Positions 1 through 7,082 of a DNA stretch of 14,589 nt are shown here, piece by piece (within the stretch, counting starts at the first letter, position 1; the number at the start of each line of letters is the position of its first letter). The notes under the pieces were generated by a model, which was not told where the DNA came from, did not search any database, and saw only the letters and a list, made by a program, of their open reading frames with translations. Source of the DNA: Candidatus Baldrarchaeum yapensis (GTDB lineage: Archaea > Asgardarchaeota > Baldrarchaeia > Baldrarchaeales > Baldrarchaeaceae); NCBI GenBank assembly GCA_016840465.1, contig JAEOSH010000052.1, positions 1-14,589 of the forward strand. Reading direction: 5' to 3'. Position numbers and translations under genes: made by a program.

Positions 1-19
1 TTAAATGGAGAGCATAGTA

Positions 20-3000
20 ATGATTTCGAAAAATTGGGCAAAACGCTTTTTGACGATTTTTATACTCCTATTAATAGTCGTTGCCGCCATGCTCGTCGTT
101 TTCGTGACATTCACCGGTGTCCCTTCTGCAATGGCAAGTAATGGAGTTCAAGATACGTGGTGGAACACCGACTGGCATTTTAGAGTGGAAATATCAATAT
201 CTGTGTCGGAGGCTATGGAAAACGCAAGCATGCCTATTTTCATGAACTTTTCGCAACTGCTTGAGCAGATAGATGACGGAGATAAGACTTTTGACATGAA
301 CTCGATAAGAGTTGTGGAATATGACTCCTCTGGGATTCCTGTGGGAGAATTGCCTTATGTCTTTATCAACGATTCCTTATGTGATCCAAGCGGTAATGCG
401 CATGGCTGGCTTATAGTTTTACTCACCGGTACTACGTCATCAGGAACCCCGAGAAGGTTATATGTATATTTTGATGTCGTGGAAAATGGAGTGAAGGATA
501 AAGTGTCTTATGAGCACGTAGTGAGTGGCTGGTGGGAGCAGTTTTACACAGCGGACAGTGCCATTTCATCCTATCCGGACTCTCCTTCAAGCCCAACGGA
601 CTTGAATTATCTATTCACGTCTACGAACACGGATAGATGGGGATCCTGCAGTATAATAAACTATGAAAGTACGAAAACCTATCAGGGGAACTTTCCCTCT
701 TATGCCGATCCTGATGGGGACATGAATCATTTTGGTGCGAATTGGACCGGATGGCTTTTTGTGCTGGCAGATGGGGTTTATTATTTTGAGACCAACTCGA
801 GCGATGGCTCTTGGCTCTTTATAAACGATACTGCCGTTGTCATTAACAATAACGGCCCCGGTGAAGATGAGGTTGCTCAAGCTAATGGGGCTATACACCT
901 ATCACGAGGTGTATGGAAAATAACGGTCATATTTCATGAGGGGAAGGAAAGATATTACTATTGGAATGGTGAACAGGCCTGTAAGGTGTACTGGAACGGT
1001 ACGGGGTCTCTGGATCTGATATCATCCGATTGGGTAACATGCTTCAAGTACGCCACCTATCCGGCAACATCTAAGTATACGGTCACTAAGAGCGATCCGG
1101 AGGGACTTCTAACAATAAATGTTGATGTTATTGATGCATCAGGAAACCCACTTCCATATACTAACGTCACGTTAGTCGATGACGCGACGGGGACTATAAT
1201 TGAGAGAAAGGTGGCCGATGCGAATGGAATTGCCAAATTTTTCCTTCCCGCCAGTGTGAACACCTATACTGTGAACGCAAGCTATGTTACCGATTACCTT
1301 TCAACGGAGGTCATCAATGAGACGATCATAGAGGTGACTAGTAGAAGGTCACAGGTGTTGGAGAAAACGTTAACGTTGAGAATCGCCGACATGGTTGTGA
1401 ATGTATATGATCTCGATTATAAACCGGTGAACGGCGCGAGGGTTGTGATATTCAGGGATGGAAATATTTACGCTGACGTGACCACGAGTGCATCTGGAAC
1501 GGTCGTGCTATCTCGATTTCCGATGGGAGAATACAGAGGAAATGTTTCATCGACCGATAATTACGGACAAGAGGTGAGTAATGAAAGTGTACTTCTAAAC
1601 TTTACAGAAGTTCCTTCCAACGGGTTTTCGGTGATTTTGAGTCTTGCAACGATAAACACAACCGTCGTCGATCTGCTGGGAAATTACATAGAGGACGGAA
1701 AGTGCGCTGCTGCACTTCATAGAGCATCAGATATGACATACCTAGATGGCGTGTACATCAAGGGCGGGAGGATCATTTTCGAGAACGTAAGGGCGGAGGA
1801 ATACTTATTGAAGATAACAGTTTACGAGCCGCAACTTTATGGACCATTCAACGTGTCGCTAAATGCAACAATCGAGAATGAACGAAAAATGGAGATCGTA
1901 CTTCCCTTAGGGCTCTTGAGAATCAACATTACTGATGTTAACGGGTTGCCGATGGATGGTGTCGAGGTGGAAGCTGAGAGCGTGAATACTGATACCATTT
2001 ACAGATTTGGGCCGGATACTACGAATGTTAATGGTGTTTGTGAGTTTAGTGGTGTACTTGTCAGGACTGAGATATCAGGCGGGGAAAGTGTTGAATGGCA
2101 GGTTACGATAAGGATAAACACGCCATTTGGGTGGAATCCTCCGTATATCGTGGGTGGAATTGTAATAAGCGGAAGCACATATACATTAAATGAGACGCTG
2201 GATGTCACGGATACTGTGTTTCATATGATAACAAATGATGATCCTCCGATGAATGCTTCATCTGCGCTTCTCTACTTAGAGTCGATGTCGGGTTACTGGA
2301 AGGGACATTCTTTAAGGGTGAGGGCAAACGCGACTGGACATGTTGTACTACGTCATCTACCCGTTGGAACCTACAACATCACGATTGAGTGGCTAGAAAA
2401 AACTTGGCCCCTACTAAACTCCACCGACGTACTGATACAGGACAATAGGAAATTGACTGTGATTCTGGGCGTAATGATAGGTGGGTCCGTGGAGTCGATA
2501 ATGGAACAAACTGGCGATGAGAACTTATTTGTATGTTACTGGAGCGATAGTCTCCTGATTAATATTACATTTTTCATAAAAACGGGAAAGGGAGAGGTTA
2601 TCAATATAAGCGGGGGAGCGCTCAACTGGACACTTATAGACAGAGCTAGTGGAAATATTGTTCTTCTGGGACAGTTAAGTGAAGAGAATAGTGTCTATCG
2701 ATTGTACTTGAACACGGCTCAGGTTAGTGTTGGAAACTACACAATAAGGATCACCGGATATAAGGAGGGATGTCCGACTCCTGATGCTCTTGAGTTGTAC
2801 CTTTTTGTGGAACCCGTGCCTACTGATCTAGTAGTTGAAGAGGGCGGGATTTACCACGTAGAGGAGGGTACCGATCGTCTCGCCGTAAGGGTGTGGTATG
2901 TGGATTTATTGCATGGCACAAATGTGAGTGATGCCCGTGTCACCTTAATATACAACGGAACCGAGTATCCGATGGTTCGTGGTGGATCGGGGGCGTATGA

Positions 3001-3427
3001 ATGTAGAATACCTGTTGCCAATTTGAAAGCTGGCGATGTAGTCAAAATTGTTGTCACCGCCGAGAAGGAGAATTTCGAGACAAAGAGCGCTGAACTGACC
3101 ATATCAATAACTTGGAGGTCCGTAAAAATACTATATTGGCGGATGCCACTGCCAGTATTTCTTACAATGATAGGATCCTTAGTTGGTGTTTCTACAATTG
3201 CATCGACTTATTTCGTAATAAAGAGAAAGCGGACACCTGTTGTTCTTAGGATTATGGGGAAAGTTTCCAAATATGTCAATAAGGGAAGGGCAGTGCCCTT
3301 AAAACTCGCAGATCCTTTGAGATCTAGAGATGAAATTATCAAGGGAATGATTAATGAGAGGTTTGAGAGCTTCGATCTGGAACCCCCTCAGACGGTTGAG
3401 ATCGTAGGTGAGCAGGAATACGGATGA
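20..3427 (+). CDS. Large membrane-anchored surface protein: DUF2341-like, PA14-like and beta-sandwich repeats
   Basis: This is a cell-surface protein of about 1135 residues, probably displayed outside the cell and tethered by its C-terminus. Numbering here is from the ATG at 5. A signal peptide covers residues 1-45, with a strong hydrophobic run (FLTIFILLLIVVAAMLVVFV) ending near SAMAS. A region opening WWNTDWHFRVEI (about 52-165) resembles DUF2341. Residues about 174-337 resemble a PA14 domain (GWLFVLADGVYYFETNSSDG, LFINDT), a fold often linked to glycan binding. From about 367 to 1035 there are repeated beta-sandwich segments of the carboxypeptidase-regulatory or Ig-like type (for example DVIDASGNPLPYTNVTLVD). 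A membrane helix lies near 1047-1072, followed by KRKR and a 68-residue inner tail. More than 20 N-x-S/T sequons suggest heavy N-glycosylation. The ATG at 20 is preferred over the one at 5 because GGAG lies 9 nt upstream of it. The ligand is unknown. Confidence 0.85.
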   Translation: MISKNWAKRFLTIFILLLIVVAAMLVVFVTFTGVPSAMASNGVQDTWWNTDWHFRVEISISVSEAMENASMPIFMNFSQLLEQIDDGDKTFDMNSIRVVEYDSSGIPVGELPYVFINDSLCDPSGNAHGWLIVLLTGTTSSGTPRRLYVYFDVVENGVKDKVSYEHVVSGWWEQFYTADSAISSYPDSPSSPTDLNYLFTSTNTDRWGSCSIINYESTKTYQGNFPSYADPDGDMNHFGANWTGWLFVLADGVYYFETNSSDGSWLFINDTAVVINNNGPGEDEVAQANGAIHLSRGVWKITVIFHEGKERYYYWNGEQACKVYWNGTGSLDLISSDWVTCFKYATYPATSKYTVTKSDPEGLLTINVDVIDASGNPLPYTNVTLVDDATGTIIERKVADANGIAKFFLPASVNTYTVNASYVTDYLSTEVINETIIEVTSRRSQVLEKTLTLRIADMVVNVYDLDYKPVNGARVVIFRDGNIYADVTTSASGTVVLSRFPMGEYRGNVSSTDNYGQEVSNESVLLNFTEVPSNGFSVILSLATINTTVVDLLGNYIEDGKCAAALHRASDMTYLDGVYIKGGRIIFENVRAEEYLLKITVYEPQLYGPFNVSLNATIENERKMEIVLPLGLLRINITDVNGLPMDGVEVEAESVNTDTIYRFGPDTTNVNGVCEFSGVLVRTEISGGESVEWQVTIRINTPFGWNPPYIVGGIVISGSTYTLNETLDVTDTVFHMITNDDPPMNASSALLYLESMSGYWKGHSLRVRANATGHVVLRHLPVGTYNITIEWLEKTWPLLNSTDVLIQDNRKLTVILGVMIGGSVESIMEQTGDENLFVCYWSDSLLINITFFIKTGKGEVINISGGALNWTLIDRASGNIVLLGQLSEENSVYRLYLNTAQVSVGNYTIRITGYKEGCPTPDALELYLFVEPVPTDLVVEEGGIYHVEEGTDRLAVRVWYVDLLHGTNVSDARVTLIYNGTEYPMVRGGSGAYECRIPVANLKAGDVVKIVVTAEKENFETKSAELTISITWRSVKILYWRMPLPVFLTMIGSLVGVSTIASTYFVIKRKRTPVVLRIMGKVSKYVNKGRAVPLKLADPLRSRDEIIKGMINERFESFDLEPPQTVEIVGEQEYG

Positions 3428-3436
3428 TATCTTCTG

Positions 3437-3466
3437 GTTTTCTCTTTCTTCTCACTTTATTGTCTC
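3437..3466 (+). terminator. Pyrimidine/T-rich tract after the surface-protein gene
   Basis: Ten bases past the surface-protein stop codon the + strand becomes strongly pyrimidine-rich with T runs (ttttctctttcttctcac and beyond). Archaeal RNA polymerase commonly terminates at U-rich tracts without a hairpin. The position between two convergent genes fits. This is inferred from composition only. Confidence 0.4.
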
Positions 3467-3517
3467 ATGCGAATTAAAGTTGACCAAAAATTGGAAGAAT
3501 ATATGTTCATTGAAAAA

Positions 3518-4669
3518 TTACCTTCTACGAGGTTCAAATATTGATCTGGAAACCGTTAGTTTCAATATTTCAGGCGTCCCTTGAGCAAATACCCATGTTT
3601 TTGCATCTCTGTAATACCTTTCGACATCAAAGTCCTCAATAGTTCCATATCCACCTAATGTGGTAACGGCGATATCCACCGCCTTTAACAGAACCCTCGA
3701 CGCAAGTTCCTTAGCCATGGCGCTTTCTTTTGCCACATTTTCGCCCTTATCATACATCCACGCGGCTTTGTACACCAGTAACCTTGCAGCCTCGAGATCC
3801 GCGAGCGCCTCCGCTATCGGGAAACTGATCGCCTGGAACTCATAGAGAGACCTTCCGAACGCCTTCCTCTCCTTGGCGTACTCTATTGCCTTATCGAGCG
3901 CCGCCCTCGCAAGTCCAAGATATCCCGCGGCCAGAGATATCCTGCACCGGTGAAGGGTCCTAACGGCGTATCCTAGGCCTCTTCCCTCCTCTCCGATCAG
4001 GTTCTCTTTCGGAACCCTGCAGTTCTCGAATATTACCTCGAATGGGCGGTGGCCTCTCAGACCCATGGGTATTAATTCCTTCCCTAAACGCACTCCAGGG
4101 CCCTTCTCGGCAACAAACAGGCTTATACCGCGAGCGCCTTTTTCTGGAGATGTCTTAGCCGTTATCACGAAGTACTGTGCCTCGTCTGCAAAGCTGATGT
4201 ACCACTTTCTTCCGTTAATTACGTACTCATCGCCATCCGCCTCCGCAGTTGTAGTTATAGCGGCGGCATCCGAGCCGCAATGGGGTTCTGTCATTGCAAA
4301 GGCGAATATTTTCCCCTCTTGGGTCAGCTTGGGAAGAAACTCCTTTTTCTGATTCTCCGTACCGAACAGGATCGAACTTCCACTCAGTTCTCCTATTTCG
4401 ACAAGAATACCACATGCGCCATTGAAATACGCTATTTCTTCAGCTATTGCAGTAAACCCTAAAACTCCCATTCCTTTCCCGCCATACTCTTTCGGGAAAC
4501 TCGTCGCCTGGAATGCATTCGGCGGGTTGTATATCTTTTCGATCAACTCATCGGGAATTTTGTTCTTTTTCTCAATTTCGGGCACAAGCGGTCGGATTTC
4601 CTTCTCAGCGAATTCACGTACCTTCTTCTTCAATTCCAATATTTCCGGAGGCAACTCAAAGAGAGACAC
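3518..4669 (-). CDS. Acyl-CoA dehydrogenase homologue lacking the usual catalytic Glu
   Basis: This is a full-length (383 aa) flavoprotein of the acyl-CoA dehydrogenase family, whose members oxidise acyl-CoA to enoyl-CoA and hand electrons to ETF. The helical N-domain begins FELPPEILELKKKVREFAEK. The beta-domain signature AMTEPHCGSD (about 125-134) and KWYISFADEAQYFVI follow. The C-domain has AAGYLGLARAALD, ERKAFGRSLYEFQ, LGGYGTIEDFDVERYYRDAK and a terminal FAQGTPEIL. The base glutamate of medium-chain enzymes (YEGT) is Gln363 here (codon CAA at 3581-3583). The alternative site used by isovaleryl-CoA dehydrogenase (ExR in LDLER) reads HRCR, with Cys242. The GTG at 4669 is chosen because GGGGTG lies exactly 6 nt upstream; a longer form from TTG at 4693 is possible. 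The fold is sure, but activity and substrate are open. It could be a dehydrogenase with an unusual base, a reductase or a non-catalytic paralogue. Confidence 0.9.
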   Translation of the reverse strand: MSLFELPPEILELKKKVREFAEKEIRPLVPEIEKKNKIPDELIEKIYNPPNAFQATSFPKEYGGKGMGVLGFTAIAEEIAYFNGACGILVEIGELSGSSILFGTENQKKEFLPKLTQEGKIFAFAMTEPHCGSDAAAITTTAEADGDEYVINGRKWYISFADEAQYFVITAKTSPEKGARGISLFVAEKGPGVRLGKELIPMGLRGHRPFEVIFENCRVPKENLIGEEGRGLGYAVRTLHRCRISLAAGYLGLARAALDKAIEYAKERKAFGRSLYEFQAISFPIAEALADLEAARLLVYKAAWMYDKGENVAKESAMAKELASRVLLKAVDIAVTTLGGYGTIEDFDVERYYRDAKTWVFAQGTPEILKLTVSRSIFEPRRR

Positions 4670-4681
4670 TATTGACACCCC
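4670..4681 (-). promoter_or_regulatory. Ribosome binding site deciding the acyl-CoA dehydrogenase start
   Basis: On the minus strand GGGGTG (4681-4676) is followed by TCAATA and then GTG at 4669. GGTG pairs with the CACC of the archaeal 16S rRNA 3' end. The 6-nt spacing recurs before several other genes in this window and argues for the GTG start over the upstream TTG. Confidence 0.5.
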
Positions 4682-4874
4682 AACTAACGCCAATATGGCT
4701 AAAGGATAGTATGAGAATCACATCATAAGTGTGAAGGTTTCCAGAAGAAAGTATTATCTTCCGTTTATCGGACTATCGCTGGGAAAAAATGAGCACTTTC
4801 GTAATTTCCTTGCGAGATGCGTTAGTGCAAAAAGAGAGTGTTGAAGAAGGTGGGGAGAACATGCCATGATTTAT

Positions 4875-5444
4875 TCATATTTGTATATCTAGTTGCCGGG
4901 CGATTGAGCGAAGCCTTTCGAGCACTTTAAATTCCAATGCTAATCTCTCCAACCTATCTCTATCAATCAAGTGCATGGAATTACTCAAAATGGCCATTAC
5001 GTCCTTCTCATCTCTATTACTCAAGTAATATGTCAATTTTGCGATTATCAGGTCCTCAGGTCCTTGCAACCATCCCTCGACGCCAAAGATCTTCATTCTT
5101 CGTCTTCCCTCGAATGCCAATTCATTAAGCCTTGTATACACGCCTTGTGCGTCTATCCAGAACGCCTCGTTCTTTTGAAAAATCGAGAAGTGACTTTTTT
5201 CTCTTAATGCTGTAATAATTTCCTTCTTTCCACCTAAAATTTCAAAACCATGTCTTTCGACGCATCTCACGAAACTCTCAATAACCTCCTCATCTTCCTC
5301 CGAAATTCGCAATATAACGTCGACATCCGCCGTCGATCGCGGCTCTCCATAATATATTGCTGCAATTCCTCCCACTATCACATAGTCGATGCCACAGTCC
5401 TCAAGCATCTTTATGCACTTTTTCAGGAAATCTTCCATGCTCAT
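4875..5444 (-). CDS. AbiEii/DUF6036-like nucleotidyltransferase
   Basis: This is a Pol-beta-fold nucleotidyltransferase of about 189 aa. Near the N-terminus DYVIVGGIAAIYYGEPRSTA is followed by DVDV. That gives the family's GG-x13-DxD pattern with two metal-binding aspartates. FWIDAQGV supplies a likely third acid, and GPEDLIIAKLTYY with a later RDEKDVMAIL matches the C-terminal part of AbiEii/DUF6036 proteins. Members of this superfamily act as toxins of type IV (AbiE) or HEPN-MNT systems, or modify tRNA or proteins. The start is taken at ATG 5444: it forms an ATGA overlap with the stop of the preceding small gene, and GGGGAG lies just upstream. ATG at 5438 or 5468 is possible. It is the last gene of a three-gene cassette. 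The fold is well supported; the target and a toxin role are inferred. Confidence 0.85.
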   Translation of the reverse strand: MSMEDFLKKCIKMLEDCGIDYVIVGGIAAIYYGEPRSTADVDVILRISEEDEEVIESFVRCVERHGFEILGGKKEIITALREKSHFSIFQKNEAFWIDAQGVYTRLNELAFEGRRRMKIFGVEGWLQGPEDLIIAKLTYYLSNRDEKDVMAILSNSMHLIDRDRLERLALEFKVLERLRSIARQLDIQI

Positions 5445-5656
5445 AAGGCTCCCCGTGCCCTCATCCACCTTTCGCGCAGTATCCTTTTAGCCTCCTCATA
5501 TGAACATCCCAACTCGCTCATTATCCGCTCTACCTGTATTTTTACGACAGTATCGGTTATTTCCGCTGCAATTTTCAACCTTTCTTCCGGCGTTAACTGA
5601 ATCTTTCTCTTTTTCAAGCTTTTGGCATAACTTTTGAGCCTATCTGACAGTTCCAC
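5441..5656 (-). CDS. Small charged helical protein between the PaREP1 and nucleotidyltransferase genes
   Basis: This protein has about 71 residues and belongs to no family I recognise. It is lysine- and arginine-rich and looks all-helical: an N-terminal basic helix (LKSYAKSLKKRKIQL), then LTPEERLKIAAEITDTVVKI and a C-terminal helix with CSYEEAKRILRERW. Its start region overlaps the 3' end of the PaREP1 gene, and its stop overlaps the nucleotidyltransferase start as ATGA, so the three are probably co-translated. The GTG at 5656 is preferred because GGTG lies exactly 6 nt upstream; GTG at 5665 is the alternative. From its size and place, an antitoxin or adaptor role for the nucleotidyltransferase is plausible, but that is inference. 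Confidence 0.7.
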   Translation of the reverse strand: MELSDRLKSYAKSLKKRKIQLTPEERLKIAAEITDTVVKIQVERIMSELGCSYEEAKRILRERWMRARGAL

Positions 5657-6158
5657 TTTGTCCACCGGCGTTTCTTGTTCTTTTTAGGATTTTCTTCAAA
5701 ATGTCCAGAAGCCTCATGATATCTTCCCTATATACCTTTAATCTCTCCACGCTTTTTATAAAGCCATGATAAGAGTTGGCATGAAGCCTCCCGGCGACCG
5801 CAAATAGTTTTCCTAACTCTGGAATCCCCTCCTCCTCGGCTAGCCTTTTTACAATTTCGCTATAATCCCTAAGAGTGTAATGGGGCCAGCCCTTCAATTC
5901 TCCTATTGCGTTGAGCAATGATGCAACCGCACCCCAATATTTTTCCGATACCTGAACGATATCTCCGGTCTTGAGCGGAGATTCTGCCTCATTTAAATAC
6001 TTTTGGTGCAATTCGACATACGCGTCAGCACGAGTTCTGGGATCTGCGTCCTCCAGCACTTTTTCAACTATGTACTCTTCTAACTGCTTGCCGAGGGACT
6101 TGGCTCTTTTTCTCAGTGCTTCAACCAAAGACCTTAGAAGTGTTATCGAGACAGTCAT
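5640..6158 (-). CDS. PaREP1-family protein with RHH-like N-terminus (copy 1)
   Basis: This 172-residue protein belongs to the archaeal PaREP1/PaREP8 family, whose function is unknown. Residues 1-37 (VSITLLRSLVEALRKRAKSL) read like a short strand plus two helices, as in ribbon-helix-helix proteins. The PaREP1 core follows: DPRTRADAYVEL, VSEKYWGAVASLLNAIGELK, then HYTLRDYSEIVKRL and GRLHANSYHGF. From memory the family is grouped with the HEPN/KNTase_C fold; this needs checking. The ATG at 6158 has GAGGT 6 nt upstream. It is the first gene of a cassette with the small protein and the nucleotidyltransferase, overlapping the former. Its arrangement beside a nucleotidyltransferase recalls HEPN-MNT modules. 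RLHANSYH contains an Rx6H-like spacing, but the Arg is absent from the second copy, so an RNase site is not established. Confidence 0.85.
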   Translation of the reverse strand: MTVSITLLRSLVEALRKRAKSLGKQLEEYIVEKVLEDADPRTRADAYVELHQKYLNEAESPLKTGDIVQVSEKYWGAVASLLNAIGELKGWPHYTLRDYSEIVKRLAEEEGIPELGKLFAVAGRLHANSYHGFIKSVERLKVYREDIMRLLDILKKILKRTRNAGGQSGTVR

Positions 6159-6211
6159 GCTCCTACCTCTAAGTCAACATTACTCTCATAATGACAAAGT
6201 GTTGCCACGCA

Positions 6212-6219
6212 TTCATAAA
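6212..6219 (-). promoter_or_regulatory. Possible TATA box for the PaREP1 cassette
   Basis: The minus strand reads TTTATGAA here, about 55 nt upstream of the PaREP1 ATG, so transcription would start near 6190 and leave a short leader with the GAGGT site. It lies in the gap shared with the divergent flavoprotein gene. The match is weak. Confidence 0.25.
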
Positions 6220-6321
6220 CCAGATGATCTTTATCAATTATGCAAAGGCGTGGTAATCGTTATACGTTTCAGCACTCTTAAGATGAACCATAACTGCTAA
6301 TATCGTCAAATAGCCTGATAT

Positions 6322-6333
6322 GGGGTGTTTTTC
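6322..6333 (+). promoter_or_regulatory. Ribosome binding site deciding the flavoprotein start
   Basis: GGGGTG is followed by TTTTTC and then GTG at 6334. The upstream GTG at 6325 lies inside this site, which argues against it as the start. Confidence 0.5.
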
Positions 6334-6999
6334 GTGAAGGCGATCGGGATCCTTGGATCTCCTAGGAGGATAGGGAATTCTGCGAAGATGCTGGATGCGA
6401 CGTTAAAGGTTCTTAGCGATAACGGGTTTGAGACCGAAGTTGTGTATCTGGCGGAGAAGAAGATAGGATACTGCTTGGGTTGTGGAACATGTCTGATGAA
6501 GGGCGAGTGTTTCCAAAGGGACGATATGGACGAGATAAGGAAGAAGATAGAGGAGAGCAATGTGGTGATCTTAGCGTCCCCCATGTACTACCTCAATGTG
6601 ACGGCGCAAATGAAGACGTTCATTGATAGGATGCTCGCATACGGTCATCGGCCGACGCTGACCGGAAAATACGGTGGGAGCATCGTTGTGTATGCGGGTG
6701 TCGGCGATCCGAAAGCGGTTGCGGATTACCTTAACATGGTCCTGAGAGCGTGGGGGATCATCCCCGTTGGATATGCGATAGGTTTCGGCGTTCTCCCGGG
6801 GGAAGTCAAGGAGGAGCATCTTAAAGAGGCGGAGAACCTCGGAAGGAGAATATTGAGGGCCATTGAGGAAGGATACAAGCCGGAGGTTGACGAAAGGGGG
6901 CGTAAACTTCAGGAGCAACTGCTTAAGCTGATAAGTGATTATAGGCATATTCTGAAGGCCGACTACGAGTTCTGGAAGAAGAAAGGAGTCTTAAAGTAA
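6334..6999 (+). CDS. Iron-sulfur flavoprotein (Isf-like NADPH-dependent FMN reductase family)
   Basis: This soluble electron carrier of 221 aa should bind FMN and a [4Fe-4S] cluster. The N-terminal GILGSPRRIGNSAKML is the FMN phosphate loop of the flavodoxin-like fold. CLGCGTCLMKGEC gives the compact C-x2-C-x2-C-x5-C motif of the Methanosarcina iron-sulfur flavoprotein. With the GTG start at 6334 the cysteines fall at 47, 50, 53 and 59, which as I recall are the Isf positions. ASPMYYLNVTAQMKTFIDR is the typical flavin-contact segment. GGGGTG lies 6 nt before that GTG, so the GTG at 6325 is less likely. Isf proteins shuttle electrons and can reduce O2 or peroxide. The gene stands alone on its strand, divergent from the PaREP1 cassette. 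Family assignment is firm; partners are unknown. Confidence 0.9.
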   Translation: MKAIGILGSPRRIGNSAKMLDATLKVLSDNGFETEVVYLAEKKIGYCLGCGTCLMKGECFQRDDMDEIRKKIEESNVVILASPMYYLNVTAQMKTFIDRMLAYGHRPTLTGKYGGSIVVYAGVGDPKAVADYLNMVLRAWGIIPVGYAIGFGVLPGEVKEEHLKEAENLGRRILRAIEEGYKPEVDERGRKLQEQLLKLISDYRHILKADYEFWKKKGVLK

Positions 7000-7030
7000 A
7001 TGTACTATGCTGGGATGATTTGACAGAAGC

Positions 7031-7038
7031 AAATATAT
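7031..7038 (+). promoter_or_regulatory. Likely TATA box of the EamA transporter gene
   Basis: AAATATAT sits about 48 nt upstream of the transporter ATG. Initiation about 25 nt downstream would give a leader of roughly 20 nt. The site lies in the short gap after the flavoprotein gene and suggests separate transcription. It is inferred from sequence only. Confidence 0.4.
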
Positions 7039-7082
7039 CTCCTTGGCCGCATCCTTATCTCCCACAAATCATCACGTGAGCG

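Noticed and set aside
4422-4709. 95-codon + strand frame opposite the start of the acyl-CoA dehydrogenase gene
   Set aside because: It is antisense to a clear enzyme, its translation has no family features, and several other shadow frames of this kind cover the same gene.
4719-4733. Imperfect palindrome (CACA...TGTG arms) upstream of the acyl-CoA dehydrogenase gene as an operator
   Set aside because: Only four-base arms match; this is expected by chance in an AT-rich gap.
4731-4844. 37-codon frame (GTG start, translation beginning VKVSRRKYYLPF) in the gap before the acyl-CoA dehydrogenase gene
   Set aside because: It looks superficially protein-like but is short, has no ribosome site, and matches nothing I recognise; a nested 26-codon ATG frame at 4789 is equally plausible by chance.
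6159-6333. Promoter of the flavoprotein gene (GTTATACG near 6259 or CTAATATC near 6295)
   Set aside because: Several weak TATA-like strings compete and none has convincing spacing, so no site was assigned.
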